A DNA stretch of 64,000 nt from Superficieibacter sp. HKU1 (lineage in GTDB: Bacteria; Pseudomonadota; Gammaproteobacteria; Enterobacterales; Enterobacteriaceae): assembly GCF_029319185.1 (NCBI RefSeq), contig NZ_CP119754.1, forward strand, positions 3,038,001 to 3,102,000, read 5' to 3'. Positions within the stretch are counted from its first letter, which is position 1. Each line of letters starts with the position of its first letter. The notes under the pieces were generated by a model. That model made no database searches. It was not told the origin of the DNA and saw only the letters and a program-made list of their open reading frames with translations. Position numbers and translations under genes: made by a program. This document shows, in pieces, positions 45,612 through 54,163 of the stretch.

Positions 45612-46529
45612 ATGGAATTAACTTTTTTGGGAACGTCCGCCGGGGTGCCGACCCGTACGCGTAATATGACGTCGATTTTAGTCAATTTGCAACAGCCAAC
45701 CGCATCAGCCATATGGCTGTTTGACTGTGGCGAAGGCACTCAGCACCAGTTGCTTCACACCGCTTTCCATCCTGGCAAACTGGATAAAATCTTTCTTACC
45801 CATCTGCACGGTGACCACCTGTTCGGTCTGCCCGGCCTGTTATGCAGCCGTTCGATGCAGGGTAACCCGCAGCCGCTCACGCTCTACGGACCACAAGGGT
45901 TACGCGAGTTTGTCGAAACCGCGCTGCGCTTAAGCGGCTCGTGGACCGATTACCCGCTGACGATTGAAGAAATCAGCGCCGGGCACGTGTTTAGCGACGA
46001 ACACTATACCGTCACGGCGTTTGCCCTAAATCATCCGGTCGAGTGTTACGGCTACCGTATCGAGGAGCACGACAAACCCGGCGCGCTGAATGCCGCCGCG
46101 CTGAAAGCCCAGGGCATTGCGCCCGGCCCGCTGTTCCAGCAGCTCAAACAGGGGTTGAGCGTCACTCTGGAGGATGGTCGGGTGGTTAACGGTCAGGATT
46201 ACCTGAGCGCGCCAACGCCGGGTAAAACGCTGGCTATTTTTGGCGATACCGCGCCCTGCCCCGCTGCCTTAAGCCTCGCTGACGGCGTGGACCTGATGGT
46301 GCATGAAACCACGCTGGAGCACGCCATGGCGGAAAAAGCCAATAGCCGGGGGCACTCCTCAACGGTCCAGACCGCCGAACTGGCAAAGGCGGCCGGGGTT
46401 GGCAGGCTGGTCGTGACTCACGTCAGTTCCCGCTACGATGCTGCTGGCTGCGCAGAGCTTCTGGCTGAATGCCGTCGCATCTTTCCTGAAACCCAACTGG
46501 CGGAAGATTTCGCCGTCGTCACGGTTTGA
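45612..46529 (+). CDS. rbn: Ribonuclease BN (RNase Z family)
   Basis: A 305-residue zinc metallo-beta-lactamase-fold nuclease that trims tRNA 3' ends. The metal motif THLHGDH gives ligands His64, His66, Asp68 and His69, identical to E. coli numbering. The C-terminal KANSRGHSST and THVSSRY supply the remaining ligands. The ATG at 45612 follows GAGG; a TTG one codon earlier is less likely. In E. coli elaD follows; here cheV does. Confidence 0.97.
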   Translation: MELTFLGTSAGVPTRTRNMTSILVNLQQPTASAIWLFDCGEGTQHQLLHTAFHPGKLDKIFLTHLHGDHLFGLPGLLCSRSMQGNPQPLTLYGPQGLREFVETALRLSGSWTDYPLTIEEISAGHVFSDEHYTVTAFALNHPVECYGYRIEEHDKPGALNAAALKAQGIAPGPLFQQLKQGLSVTLEDGRVVNGQDYLSAPTPGKTLAIFGDTAPCPAALSLADGVDLMVHETTLEHAMAEKANSRGHSSTVQTAELAKAAGVGRLVVTHVSSRYDAAGCAELLAECRRIFPETQLAEDFAVVTV

Positions 46530-46540
46530 ACGTAAAGCCC

Positions 46541-46567
46541 TCGATTTTTTCTACAAGGTGCCGATAA
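46541..46567 (+). promoter_or_regulatory. Candidate FliA (sigma-28) promoter of cheV
   Basis: GCCGATAA at 46560-46567 is a perfect sigma-28 -10 element. Eleven bases upstream, at 46541-46548, TCGATTTT matches the TAAAGTTT -35 element at five of eight positions. It lies 44 bp before the cheV start, which places cheV in the flagellar class 3 regulon. Confidence 0.75.
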
Positions 46568-46611
46568 CCCGGTAATACGGTTTCGCGTTTACCTTACCTC
46601 CTGAGGGCTTT

Positions 46612-47613
46612 ATGGATACTTTTCAGAAAGACATCGACGACAGGGCCAATCTGACCCTGTCGAACCGCTTCGAACTGCTGCTGTTTCGGCTGGGCGAGTC
46701 CGCCCATGATGCGAAATCCGAGCTGTTCGGCATTAACGTCTTTAAGCTGCGCGAGATTGTGCCGATGCCGGCCTTCACGCGCCCGGCGGGGATCAAGCCG
46801 CCGCTGCTCGGAATGGTCAATATTCGCGATCAAATTATTCCGGTGATCGATCTGCCTGCCGTCGCTGGCTGTAAGCCCTCAACAGGGCTGAATATTCTGT
46901 TAATTACGGAGTACGCCCGCAGCGTGCAGGCCTTTGCGGTGGAATCGGTGGAAAACATTATTCGCCTCGACTGGACGCAGATCCACACCGCCGAGAAAGC
47001 CATTAACGGTCAATACATCACCAGCATTGCCTGTCTTGATGAAGATAAAAACAGTAATAATCTCGCGCTGGTTATCGACGTTGAACAGATCCTGTATGAC
47101 ATCGTTCCGGCGGAACACGATCTGCACGCCACCAACTTGCAGACGCAAAAATTTAAGGTCAAAGACGGCTCTACCGCCATCGTGGCGGAGGATTCGAAAG
47201 TGGCAAGAATGATGCTGGCGAAAGCGCTGGAGTCGATGGAAATCCCGGCGCAGCTGCATATTACCGGTAAAGAAGCGTGGGAAAAAATCGAAAAGCTGGC
47301 TGAAGAAGCCCGCAATGAAGGCGTACCGGTGACCGATAAAATTTCGCTGGTGCTCACCGACCTCGAGATGCCGGAGATGGATGGCTTCACCCTCACCCGC
47401 AAGATCAAAACCGATGAGCGCCTGAAACACATTCCGGTGGTGATCCACTCGTCGCTGTCCGGCAATGCTAACGAAGATCATATTCGTAAAGTGCAGGCCG
47501 ACGGCTACGTGGCCAAGTTTGAGATTAACGAACTCTCGTCGGTCATTCAGGAAGTGCTGGATCGCGCGGCAACAAACGGTCAGGGACCGCTGATCAGCCG
47601 CAAAAGCGCCTGA
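46612..47613 (+). CDS. cheV: Chemotaxis coupling protein CheV
   Basis: A 333-residue fusion of a CheW coupling domain (residues ~15-165, with FGINVFKLREIVPMP and MVNIRDQIIPVIDL) and a C-terminal receiver domain (~185-320). The phosphoacceptor is Asp250 in VLTDLEMPEMDG; the switch Lys is in GYVAKFEINEL. CheV links chemoreceptors to the kinase CheA and may act as a phosphate sink in adaptation. E. coli K-12 lacks it; Salmonella has it. The FliA-like promoter upstream agrees with a flagellar role. Confidence 0.96.
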   Translation: MDTFQKDIDDRANLTLSNRFELLLFRLGESAHDAKSELFGINVFKLREIVPMPAFTRPAGIKPPLLGMVNIRDQIIPVIDLPAVAGCKPSTGLNILLITEYARSVQAFAVESVENIIRLDWTQIHTAEKAINGQYITSIACLDEDKNSNNLALVIDVEQILYDIVPAEHDLHATNLQTQKFKVKDGSTAIVAEDSKVARMMLAKALESMEIPAQLHITGKEAWEKIEKLAEEARNEGVPVTDKISLVLTDLEMPEMDGFTLTRKIKTDERLKHIPVVIHSSLSGNANEDHIRKVQADGYVAKFEINELSSVIQEVLDRAATNGQGPLISRKSA

Positions 47614-47620
47614 CGTTAAA

Positions 47621-47647
47621 GGGGATGCCTGTCATGCAGACATCCCC
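47621..47647. terminator. Hairpin between convergent cheV and yfbK
   Basis: GGGGATG (47621-47627) pairs with CATCCCC (47641-47647), with three further inner pairs after a bulge. It lies between two convergent stop codons and may end both messages, but neither side has a T run. Confidence 0.5.
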
Positions 47648-47653
47648 GGACAA

Positions 47654-49483
47654 TCAATGAGATAAGCCTTCCGCCAGTTTTACCAGTTTGATAAACTCCG
47701 CGCGATAGCCCTGTTTATCTTCCCCGCGGGCCTGTTCACCCCATTTGATAATTTGCGGCCAGGTCGTATCCGCCAGATATTCTGAACCACGCAGTTTTTC
47801 CCCGTATGCCGCTACCGCAGCCCGGAAACGAAAATCTTCAGAAGCGTTAGTAAAGGTTGGCATCTCTCCCTTAACGACCGGGAACTCGGCTAAGGTGCTT
47901 TCGCTGGCCTGCGGCGCTTTCCAGCGCAGCTTGATCCACGCCAGCTCGCTTGATTTTGTTGGCTTTGATGCGGCGTTGTCCTGAGCGTAGCGCAGTTTAT
48001 CCACCGAGGCTTTCTGCCCGTTAAGCGTCAGTTCAAAGAACAGCGTGACGTGTTTACCCGCGCCGATATCACCAGCATCCACCTTGTCGTTATTAAAATC
48101 CTCGTCGCGCAACTGGCGTTTTTCATAACCAATCTGCCGGTACTCGGTCACCCACTGCGGGTTAAATTCGATTTGCGATTTTACATCTTTGGCAACGGTG
48201 ACCAGCGTTTGATGCATTTCATCATTGAGGACTTTTTGCGCCTCAGAGAGGGAGTCGATATAGCTGTAATTGCCGTTACCTACATCAGCAATTCTAACCA
48301 TCATGGCTTCGTTGAAGTTGTCATCGCCGACGCCCAGCGTGGATAAGGTGATACCTTTCTCGCGCTCTTTTTTCACCAGCGCTTCGATGTCTTTGGGATC
48401 GGTAATACCGAGGTTAAAGTCACCGTCGGTGGTCAGCAAAATACGGTTTACGCCGCCTTTAATAAACCCTTTTTCAGCCTGCTCGTAGGCCAGCCGTAAC
48501 CCAGCCTCTCCTCCCGTACCGCCATAAGCATTCAGGCTGTCAATTGCCGCTTTAATCGCGTTTTTGTCATTCCCTGCCGTGGACTCAAGCGCGACGCGAG
48601 TTTCGCCCGCGTAAGTCACGATGGTGATGTGATCCTGCGCGCGCAGGTCGTTAACCAGCAGCTTTAATGCTGACTGGATCAGCGGCAGGCGTTCTGCGGA
48701 GTGCATTGAGCCGGACGTGTCAATGAGAAAGACCAGATTGGCAGGCGGCAGCTCCACGGTCTTCATGTCCCTTGCCTGAACATCGACTTTTAACAGCGTG
48801 CGCTGCGCATTCCACGGCGAGGGAGCCAGTTCGTATTTGACCGCAAATGGCATCGGTTTACTGGCGGCCTGTGAGGTGTTGATATCTTTTTTAACCTGAG
48901 GGGCAGGAAAATAGTTGAGCATCTCTTCTACCCGCACGGCGTCGGGCGGCGGCAGTTGCCCCTGATTCAGAAAGCGCCGCACGTTAGCGTAGCTGCCAGT
49001 GTCTACATCCAGACTAAACGTGGCGAGGGGTGACTGGCTTACTTGTTTGATCGGGTTTTCATCGTAGTGTTCGTAACGTGCGGTACCCGTCCTGGGGTTT
49101 GAAACACCATTAAGGTTTGCTTGCAGGCGACCGCTTAGTGCAACGGGCACTTTCTGTGCCCGTGCTTTAGCACGTGACGGCATCTCATATTGCGTTGCAT
49201 CGGCTGCTGCCTGAGCTTCGGCTTCAGCTGCCATCTTAGCGGCGCGTGCTTTAGCTTCAGCATTAGCTTTATCTTCGGCTGCTTTTTCCGCTGCCTGGCG
49301 GGCGGCCTCGGTTTGACTTTTCGCGATGGCGTTATCCCCGGCCTGAGCGCTATTTTCTTTCTGAACAGCCTGCTCCTGTTTTGGCTCATCCGGATTATTT
49401 CCTTGCGGGTCGGAAGGCTCTGGCCCACAGCCTGAAAGAATAACTCCACCCATCAACAGCATTAATGCTTTTCTATTAAGCAT
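47654..49483 (-). CDS. yfbK: von Willebrand factor A-domain lipoprotein YfbK
   Basis: A 609-residue exported lipoprotein. The signal peptide ends in LSGC with Cys19 lipidated. Residues ~40-98 form an Ala/Glu/Lys-rich heptad-like stretch (AARQAAEKAAEDKANAEAKA), likely a coiled coil. A YfbK-type N-terminal domain follows (LDVDTGSYANVRRFLNQGQLP). The VWA domain begins near residue 248, with an intact metal-binding MIDAS motif, Asp255-Thr-Ser257-Gly-Ser259. A C-terminal DUF3520-type region closes it. The cellular function is unknown. The E. coli protein is ~575 residues; the excess seems to lie in the Ala-rich stretch. Confidence 0.93.
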   Translation of the reverse strand: MLNRKALMLLMGGVILSGCGPEPSDPQGNNPDEPKQEQAVQKENSAQAGDNAIAKSQTEAARQAAEKAAEDKANAEAKARAAKMAAEAEAQAAADATQYEMPSRAKARAQKVPVALSGRLQANLNGVSNPRTGTARYEHYDENPIKQVSQSPLATFSLDVDTGSYANVRRFLNQGQLPPPDAVRVEEMLNYFPAPQVKKDINTSQAASKPMPFAVKYELAPSPWNAQRTLLKVDVQARDMKTVELPPANLVFLIDTSGSMHSAERLPLIQSALKLLVNDLRAQDHITIVTYAGETRVALESTAGNDKNAIKAAIDSLNAYGGTGGEAGLRLAYEQAEKGFIKGGVNRILLTTDGDFNLGITDPKDIEALVKKEREKGITLSTLGVGDDNFNEAMMVRIADVGNGNYSYIDSLSEAQKVLNDEMHQTLVTVAKDVKSQIEFNPQWVTEYRQIGYEKRQLRDEDFNNDKVDAGDIGAGKHVTLFFELTLNGQKASVDKLRYAQDNAASKPTKSSELAWIKLRWKAPQASESTLAEFPVVKGEMPTFTNASEDFRFRAAVAAYGEKLRGSEYLADTTWPQIIKWGEQARGEDKQGYRAEFIKLVKLAEGLSH

Positions 49484-49642
49484 ACAAATTCCTTTTCAAT
49501 TATACCCGGTAATTCCCGGCAGATAGCCTGCATTATATTCCGCTTTACTTTTATTATCAGCATAGCGAAAGTAAAATATCGCATCACCCGCAATCGATAA
49601 CCGCCAATAATAAAAAACACAATTATATTTTTGAGGTAAATA

Positions 49643-50635
49643 ATGTTCAGGTTTAAACGGGGGTTATTCACCGCTCTGTTCATGGCTTTTATTGTTATCG
49701 CGTCTGCCGCTGCAATCCTGTATCAGCCCTGGGTGACGCCCTTGCCTCCCGGTAAACAGCATGCCGATCCACAACGGCTGGAGAAAGACGTTCGCTATTT
49801 CTCCGAAACGCTTTTTCCACGCAGCGCCGATCGCCGCGAACATCTGGACGCCGCAGCAAAGTATATTACGCAGGTGTTTGAGCAACATGGCGCACAGGTC
49901 AGCGAACAGGCTGTGCCGATAACGGGAGGCCCTTTCCGTAATATCATCGCCCGCTATGGCCCGCAGCAAGGCCCGGTGATTATCATCGGTGCGCATTATG
50001 ACGCCGTGGCCGGAGATGATGGTGAGGCGATGCACTACACGCCCGGCGCGGACGACAACGCCAGCGGCGTCGCCGGTCTGCTGGAGCTGGCTCGCCTGCT
50101 ACAACACGCGCCGCTAAAAACCGGCGTCGAACTGGTCGCCTATGCTTCGGAGGAACCGCCCTTTTTCCGCAGCGATGAAATGGGCAGCGCGGTCCATGCC
50201 AGCACTGTGCAGCGCCCGGTAAAACTGATGGTGGCGCTGGAAATGATCGGCTATTACGATTCACAGCCCGGCAGTCAGCGCTATCCCTTTTCCGCACTCA
50301 GCACGTTATATCCCGATCGCGGAGATTTCATCGCCGTAATTGGACGACTGAACGATATCAGCGCGGTGCGCCAGGTGAAAGCGGCGTTGCTGGGTGCCGA
50401 AGGCTTACCCGTCTACTCCATCAACGCCCCGGAATGGGTGCCTGGTATCGACTTTTCCGATCATATGAATTACTGGCGTCAGGGCATCAGCGCTGTGATG
50501 GTGACGGATACGGCATTTTATCGTAATACAGAATATCACCAGCCGGGAGATACGGCGGATCGGCTGAATTATGAGAAAATGGCAAAAGTGGTGGATGGGG
50601 TTTTTATATTATTGATGAATGATAAAAATGAATAA
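49643..50635 (+). CDS. yfbL: M28-family zinc aminopeptidase YfbL
   Basis: A 330-residue putative peptidase with an N-terminal membrane anchor or signal (residues ~8-27). The two-zinc site is intact: His118 and Asp120 in GAHYDAV, Asp137 in PGADDNASGVAG, the Glu170-Glu171 pair in ASEEPPFF, and a late His in EYHQPGDT. It would act in the periplasm on N-terminal residues of peptides; the substrate is unknown. It is divergent from yfbK. Confidence 0.92.
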   Translation: MFRFKRGLFTALFMAFIVIASAAAILYQPWVTPLPPGKQHADPQRLEKDVRYFSETLFPRSADRREHLDAAAKYITQVFEQHGAQVSEQAVPITGGPFRNIIARYGPQQGPVIIIGAHYDAVAGDDGEAMHYTPGADDNASGVAGLLELARLLQHAPLKTGVELVAYASEEPPFFRSDEMGSAVHASTVQRPVKLMVALEMIGYYDSQPGSQRYPFSALSTLYPDRGDFIAVIGRLNDISAVRQVKAALLGAEGLPVYSINAPEWVPGIDFSDHMNYWRQGISAVMVTDTAFYRNTEYHQPGDTADRLNYEKMAKVVDGVFILLMNDKNE

Positions 50636-50730
50636 AGCTTTCCGGCTGCTGGCGGATGCATTTTTATTACTGCCATGCTATTAATAATTAATCTTTATTA
50701 TGCATTATCATTTCAGGCCAGGAATCGTCA

Positions 50731-51579
50731 ATGAAACTCCCTTTTTTAAATCATTCCTTATCCATAGAGGCTGATGGCATTTGTCCCGGTCCTTTTCCGC
50801 CTTGCGGATTTCTTCCTCTTGCGGACGCGGCACTGGGTAATGGTGACTGTTTTGGCTTGTACTGGCCACTGGAGAAAGAAAACAACGATCCTATCGTTTG
50901 TGAGCTTTACCACGACGAATGGCTTATGGTGCCAGCATTCTCCAGCGTAGAGAAATTCAGAGAATGGCTGGATATCAATGACGGCGATCCTTATGAAAAT
51001 GATATCGCGATTGAAGATCACAGCTTTGCTCCTGTGCAATTCAGGTTAGCCAAAGAATATCTGTCTTCCGGGGAAATGGATGACGCCCTGCCCCGCTTAA
51101 TCAACGCCACAAAGCAATTGCCCGAAGTCAGTGAGTATTGGTTAACCCTTGCTGGTCAGCATCGTCGGCGCAGAGAAGACGATGCTGCCGCTGAAGCAGC
51201 GCTTAACGCCTGGCTCAGTAACTGGACCTTCGGTATGCCAGATAATAAAGTTATTCAGATGCTGACTCAGGCAGCCAGACTGCCTCAATTCAGGGACGAT
51301 CCTGTTGTACGCAGAGTAGCGGCAAAAGAAATGGATCTGAACTATGGTGGCGTTAAAGAAAATACTAATTACCTGATGATGCAGGCCTGTATTGATGATT
51401 ATTTTTCTCAAGACAAGCCACGATTGGCACTAACGTTATTGCACAATTATGGCTATATCATGTCCAGTGAGACGACGGCGTTTCAGGATCGATATGGTTT
51501 TAATTTAAATGAATGGCGAATGCAGTTCAGTAAATTGTGTTCAGAGCATCTGGGTGATGCGCGTAACCATGCGGAATAA
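50731..51579 (+). CDS. Uncharacterised TPR-like protein (YfbP-type)
   Basis: A 282-residue soluble protein with no signal peptide or membrane segment. The N-terminal ~100 residues are rich in Pro, Cys and aromatic residues (DGICPGPFPPCGFLPLADA, GDCFGLYWPLEKE) and resemble SMI1/KNR4-type or related small globular domains. Residues ~110-270 are helical, with TPR-like spacing (ALPRLINATKQLPEVSEYWLTLAGQHRRRREDDAA is the clearest pair). By place and length it may correspond to E. coli YfbP; I cannot confirm identity. It ends at a bidirectional terminator facing the gene on the other strand. Confidence 0.75.
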   Translation: MKLPFLNHSLSIEADGICPGPFPPCGFLPLADAALGNGDCFGLYWPLEKENNDPIVCELYHDEWLMVPAFSSVEKFREWLDINDGDPYENDIAIEDHSFAPVQFRLAKEYLSSGEMDDALPRLINATKQLPEVSEYWLTLAGQHRRRREDDAAAEAALNAWLSNWTFGMPDNKVIQMLTQAARLPQFRDDPVVRRVAAKEMDLNYGGVKENTNYLMMQACIDDYFSQDKPRLALTLLHNYGYIMSSETTAFQDRYGFNLNEWRMQFSKLCSEHLGDARNHAE

Positions 51580-51615
51580 CATATTATGTAGTACTATTAT
51601 TTACCCGGCTAACTA

Positions 51616-51668
51616 AATAAAAAAGCTGTTCCTTAATGAAACGAAATGCTTTATTAAGGAACCTTTTG
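51616..51668. terminator. Bidirectional rho-independent terminator
   Basis: GTTCCTTAAT (51628-51637) pairs perfectly with ATTAAGGAAC (51653-51662). On the plus strand CTTTT follows; on the minus strand a run of six T follows. It serves the two convergent genes, and its right arm contains the stop codon of the minus-strand gene. Confidence 0.85.
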
Positions 51669-52379
51669 ATGACGGCATGGAAACACATCAAGATTATTTT
51701 TAGCCAGCGTCACCAGGGCGTCATCAATGGCGTACTCCTGCTGATGATACAGCGCTTCTAACGCGTTAAACCGCTTGTCCTGGCAGACTATTTCATGTGC
51801 TTTTTTACCATGCACTGATAAGAGTTCATCATAATATTTCCTTGCAGTCATCAATGTTGCTGCCAGCTTATGTAACCCCAGCATTGTTAATTGTTCACAA
51901 TATCTCGTCAATTCAAAGAATAGTGCGCTGGAGAAATCTTCCCAGCCATCATAATTTCGCCATTCGCAAACCAGCATAAAGCAGCGTAAAACGGGCGGCA
52001 GATTTTTCAGATCATCATCGCAAAACCAATAGCGGCGAGTGAGGTTCCATTCATACGCAATGGCTAACGCGATCTTGTCTACCGCTTCATTTTTATTGTT
52101 ATATTTACGCAGGATTAATTCAGTCAGCGTATAGCGTTTTTGTTCTATAAGTTTGAGGGACTGCGCAAAATCATAGCCAGCCTGAAGCAGAAAGCGCTCT
52201 GCCTCCTGAAGCGTGATACCCGCTTTTTCCTTCAACAAAGCCGTCTGTTCGGCATGAAAACACGTCACTGCCGCGGCGACATCGCCTTTGGTTTGGGTTA
52301 ACAATCGTTGGGCAGGTTTTATACCTACGGGGATGCGTTCCCTCAATTGCTGAATTTCAGTCCACAAGTGGATGCTCAT
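51654..52379 (-). CDS. Uncharacterised protein with UBA-like N-terminal repeats
   Basis: A 241-residue helical protein with no signal peptide or membrane helix. Residues ~10-75 hold two segments reminiscent of the UBA-like fold at the start of EF-Ts: RERIPVGIKPAQRLLTQTKG followed by DVAAAVTCFH, then AGITLQEAERFLLQAGYDFA. The rest is helical and rich in aromatic residues and Cys (WFCDDDLKNLPPVLRCFMLV) with no recognised domain. I prefer the ATG at 52379, which has AGGGA 7-8 bases upstream, over a GTG two codons earlier. It may correspond to one of the small yfb genes of E. coli. Its function is unknown. Confidence 0.7.
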   Translation of the reverse strand: MSIHLWTEIQQLRERIPVGIKPAQRLLTQTKGDVAAAVTCFHAEQTALLKEKAGITLQEAERFLLQAGYDFAQSLKLIEQKRYTLTELILRKYNNKNEAVDKIALAIAYEWNLTRRYWFCDDDLKNLPPVLRCFMLVCEWRNYDGWEDFSSALFFELTRYCEQLTMLGLHKLAATLMTARKYYDELLSVHGKKAHEIVCQDKRFNALEALYHQQEYAIDDALVTLAKNNLDVFPCRHQKVP

Positions 52380-52510
52380 TTTCACGTCCCTGTCTGATAA
52401 TGCGTTCCTTTTATAACATGTTCGAAAAAAGATCGGTTAATGTATCGTTGGGAATGTGCCATAAAAAAACCGCCGGTTTCAGAGCGCTGACAAATGTTAG
52501 TCCGTGGAAT

Positions 52511-52611
52511 TATGCCTGGCGGCGCTGCGCTCACACAGGCCTGTGGATCACGAATAACCTGTTGATATTCATCATTTTCGTAGGCCGGGTAAGGCGAAGC
52601 CGCCACCCGGC
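52511..52611. repeat. REP pair upstream of the UBA-like gene
   Basis: TATGCCTGGCGGCGCTGCGC and its arm (52511-52543, degenerate) and a reverse unit GTAGGCCGGGTAAGGCGAAG continuing to CCGGCA (52580-52611) form a small BIME. The 314-bp gap 52386-52699 also holds the nuo terminator; nothing else is recognisable. Confidence 0.8.
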
Positions 52612-52652
52612 AAAACGGCGCATACAATAGCCAGGCAGGTTTGTTATCGACC

Positions 52653-52684
52653 ATAAAAAAACCGCCTATTCCGGCGGTTTTTTT
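52653..52684 (-). terminator. Rho-independent terminator of the nuo operon
   Basis: AAAACCGCC (52658-52666) pairs with GGCGGTTTT (52673-52681), flanked by A and T runs on both sides, so it works in both directions. It lies ~16 bp past the nuoN stop, marking the end of the nuo operon. Confidence 0.92.
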
Positions 52685-52699
52685 ACTTCTGCATCGCGC

Positions 52700-54157
52700 T
52701 TACATCAGCGGTAATGCCCGCTGCACAATACTAATCAACGGCTGCGGCCAGACGCCGAGGATCAGCACCAGCAGCGCGGAGATCAGCACCACGATACCGC
52801 CCGCGCTGTACTGCCAGTTTGATGGCGCATCGCGGTTCAGTTTCTCCGGCGCGCTCAGGTACAGACTCACCGCCACGCGCAGGTAGTAGTAGAGACCAAT
52901 CGCGGAACCGACCACCACCGCGCCAACCAGCCACCACAGGTTCGCCTGGACACCGACGGCCAGCACGTAAAATTTACCGATAAAGCCGAGCGTCATCGGA
53001 ATACCCGCCAGCGACAGCATCATCACCGTCATCACCGCGGCCAGAATCGGACGGTGCCAGAACAGACCACGATAGGAGAACAGCGAATCAGCATCCGGGC
53101 CGCGATACGGGCTGGACATCAGGCTGACCACGCCAAACGCGCCGAGGCTGCTGAACAGATAACCGGCCAGATAAACGCCTACTGCTTCCATCGACATCTC
53201 GCCGCTTTGCAGGGCAATCAGCGCCACCAGCAGGTAGCCGAGGTGGGAAATGGAGGAGTAACCGAGCAGACGTTTGATGTTGGTCTGGCTCAGCGCCATC
53301 AGGTTACCGAAGATGATGGAGGCAAAGGCAATAATGCCCAGCACCACGCGTACCGCTTCACTGTGGCCGACCGGGGCATAGAGGAACAGACGCATTACCA
53401 CGCCGAAGATAGCGATTTTGCTTGCCGTCGCCAGGAAGGTGGAAACCGGCGCAGGCGCGCCCTGGTAAACATCCGGCGTCCACAGGTGGAATGGCACCAG
53501 CGACAGTTTAAAGCCGAGGCCAACGATCATCAGACCAAGCCCCGCCAGCAGCAGCGGCTCGTGCAGCATGCCGTCGCCGAGGCTCTTACCGATGGCGAGG
53601 AACGACAGGTTGCCGGACTGCGCATACACCAGCGCCATGCCGAACAGCAGGAAAGACGAGGCTGCGGCAGAGAGGATGGTGTATTTGATGCTGGCTTCCA
53701 GCGAGCGTTTCTGGCGGAAAGCGTAACCCACCAGACCAAACAGCGGCAGCGAGATCAGCTCAATACCGAGGAACAGCGACGCCAGATGGTTGGCGTTTGC
53801 CAGCAGGATCCCGCCCAGCGCGGCAATCAGTACCAGCAGGTAGAACTCTTCCTGGTTATCGTTATAGCCTTCCAGCCACGGATAGGCAAAAGTACAGGTG
53901 GCGAGGCTCGCCAACAGGACCAGCCCGGTATACAGCATTGCATATCCATCGACGCGCATCAGCGGCGTGACGTCCATTGCGCCCGCCTGGCCAACAAACC
54001 AGAGCGAAACTAACGCGACATTAAGCCCAATGACCGACAGCGTGGCATTGAGAAAATGATTGCGTCGCCACGCAATGCTGAGCATCACGACCACCACCGT
54101 CAGACCGACGATTAGCAGCGGTAGCAGCGCAATCAGGTGTTGTGGAGTTATTGTCAT
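52700..54157 (-). CDS. nuoN: NADH-quinone oxidoreductase subunit N
   Basis: A 485-residue antiporter-like membrane subunit of complex I with about 14 helices. It shares the proton-channel motifs of NuoL and NuoM: the key Glu in GIELISLPLFGLVGY, the Lys in GLGFKLSLVPFHLWTPDVYQGAP, and SQTNIKRLLGYSSISHLGYLLV. The length equals E. coli NuoN. It is the last gene of the operon, 6 bp after nuoM. Confidence 0.98.
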   Translation of the reverse strand: MTITPQHLIALLPLLIVGLTVVVVMLSIAWRRNHFLNATLSVIGLNVALVSLWFVGQAGAMDVTPLMRVDGYAMLYTGLVLLASLATCTFAYPWLEGYNDNQEEFYLLVLIAALGGILLANANHLASLFLGIELISLPLFGLVGYAFRQKRSLEASIKYTILSAAASSFLLFGMALVYAQSGNLSFLAIGKSLGDGMLHEPLLLAGLGLMIVGLGFKLSLVPFHLWTPDVYQGAPAPVSTFLATASKIAIFGVVMRLFLYAPVGHSEAVRVVLGIIAFASIIFGNLMALSQTNIKRLLGYSSISHLGYLLVALIALQSGEMSMEAVGVYLAGYLFSSLGAFGVVSLMSSPYRGPDADSLFSYRGLFWHRPILAAVMTVMMLSLAGIPMTLGFIGKFYVLAVGVQANLWWLVGAVVVGSAIGLYYYLRVAVSLYLSAPEKLNRDAPSNWQYSAGGIVVLISALLVLILGVWPQPLISIVQRALPLM

Positions 54158-54163
54158 GGCGAT

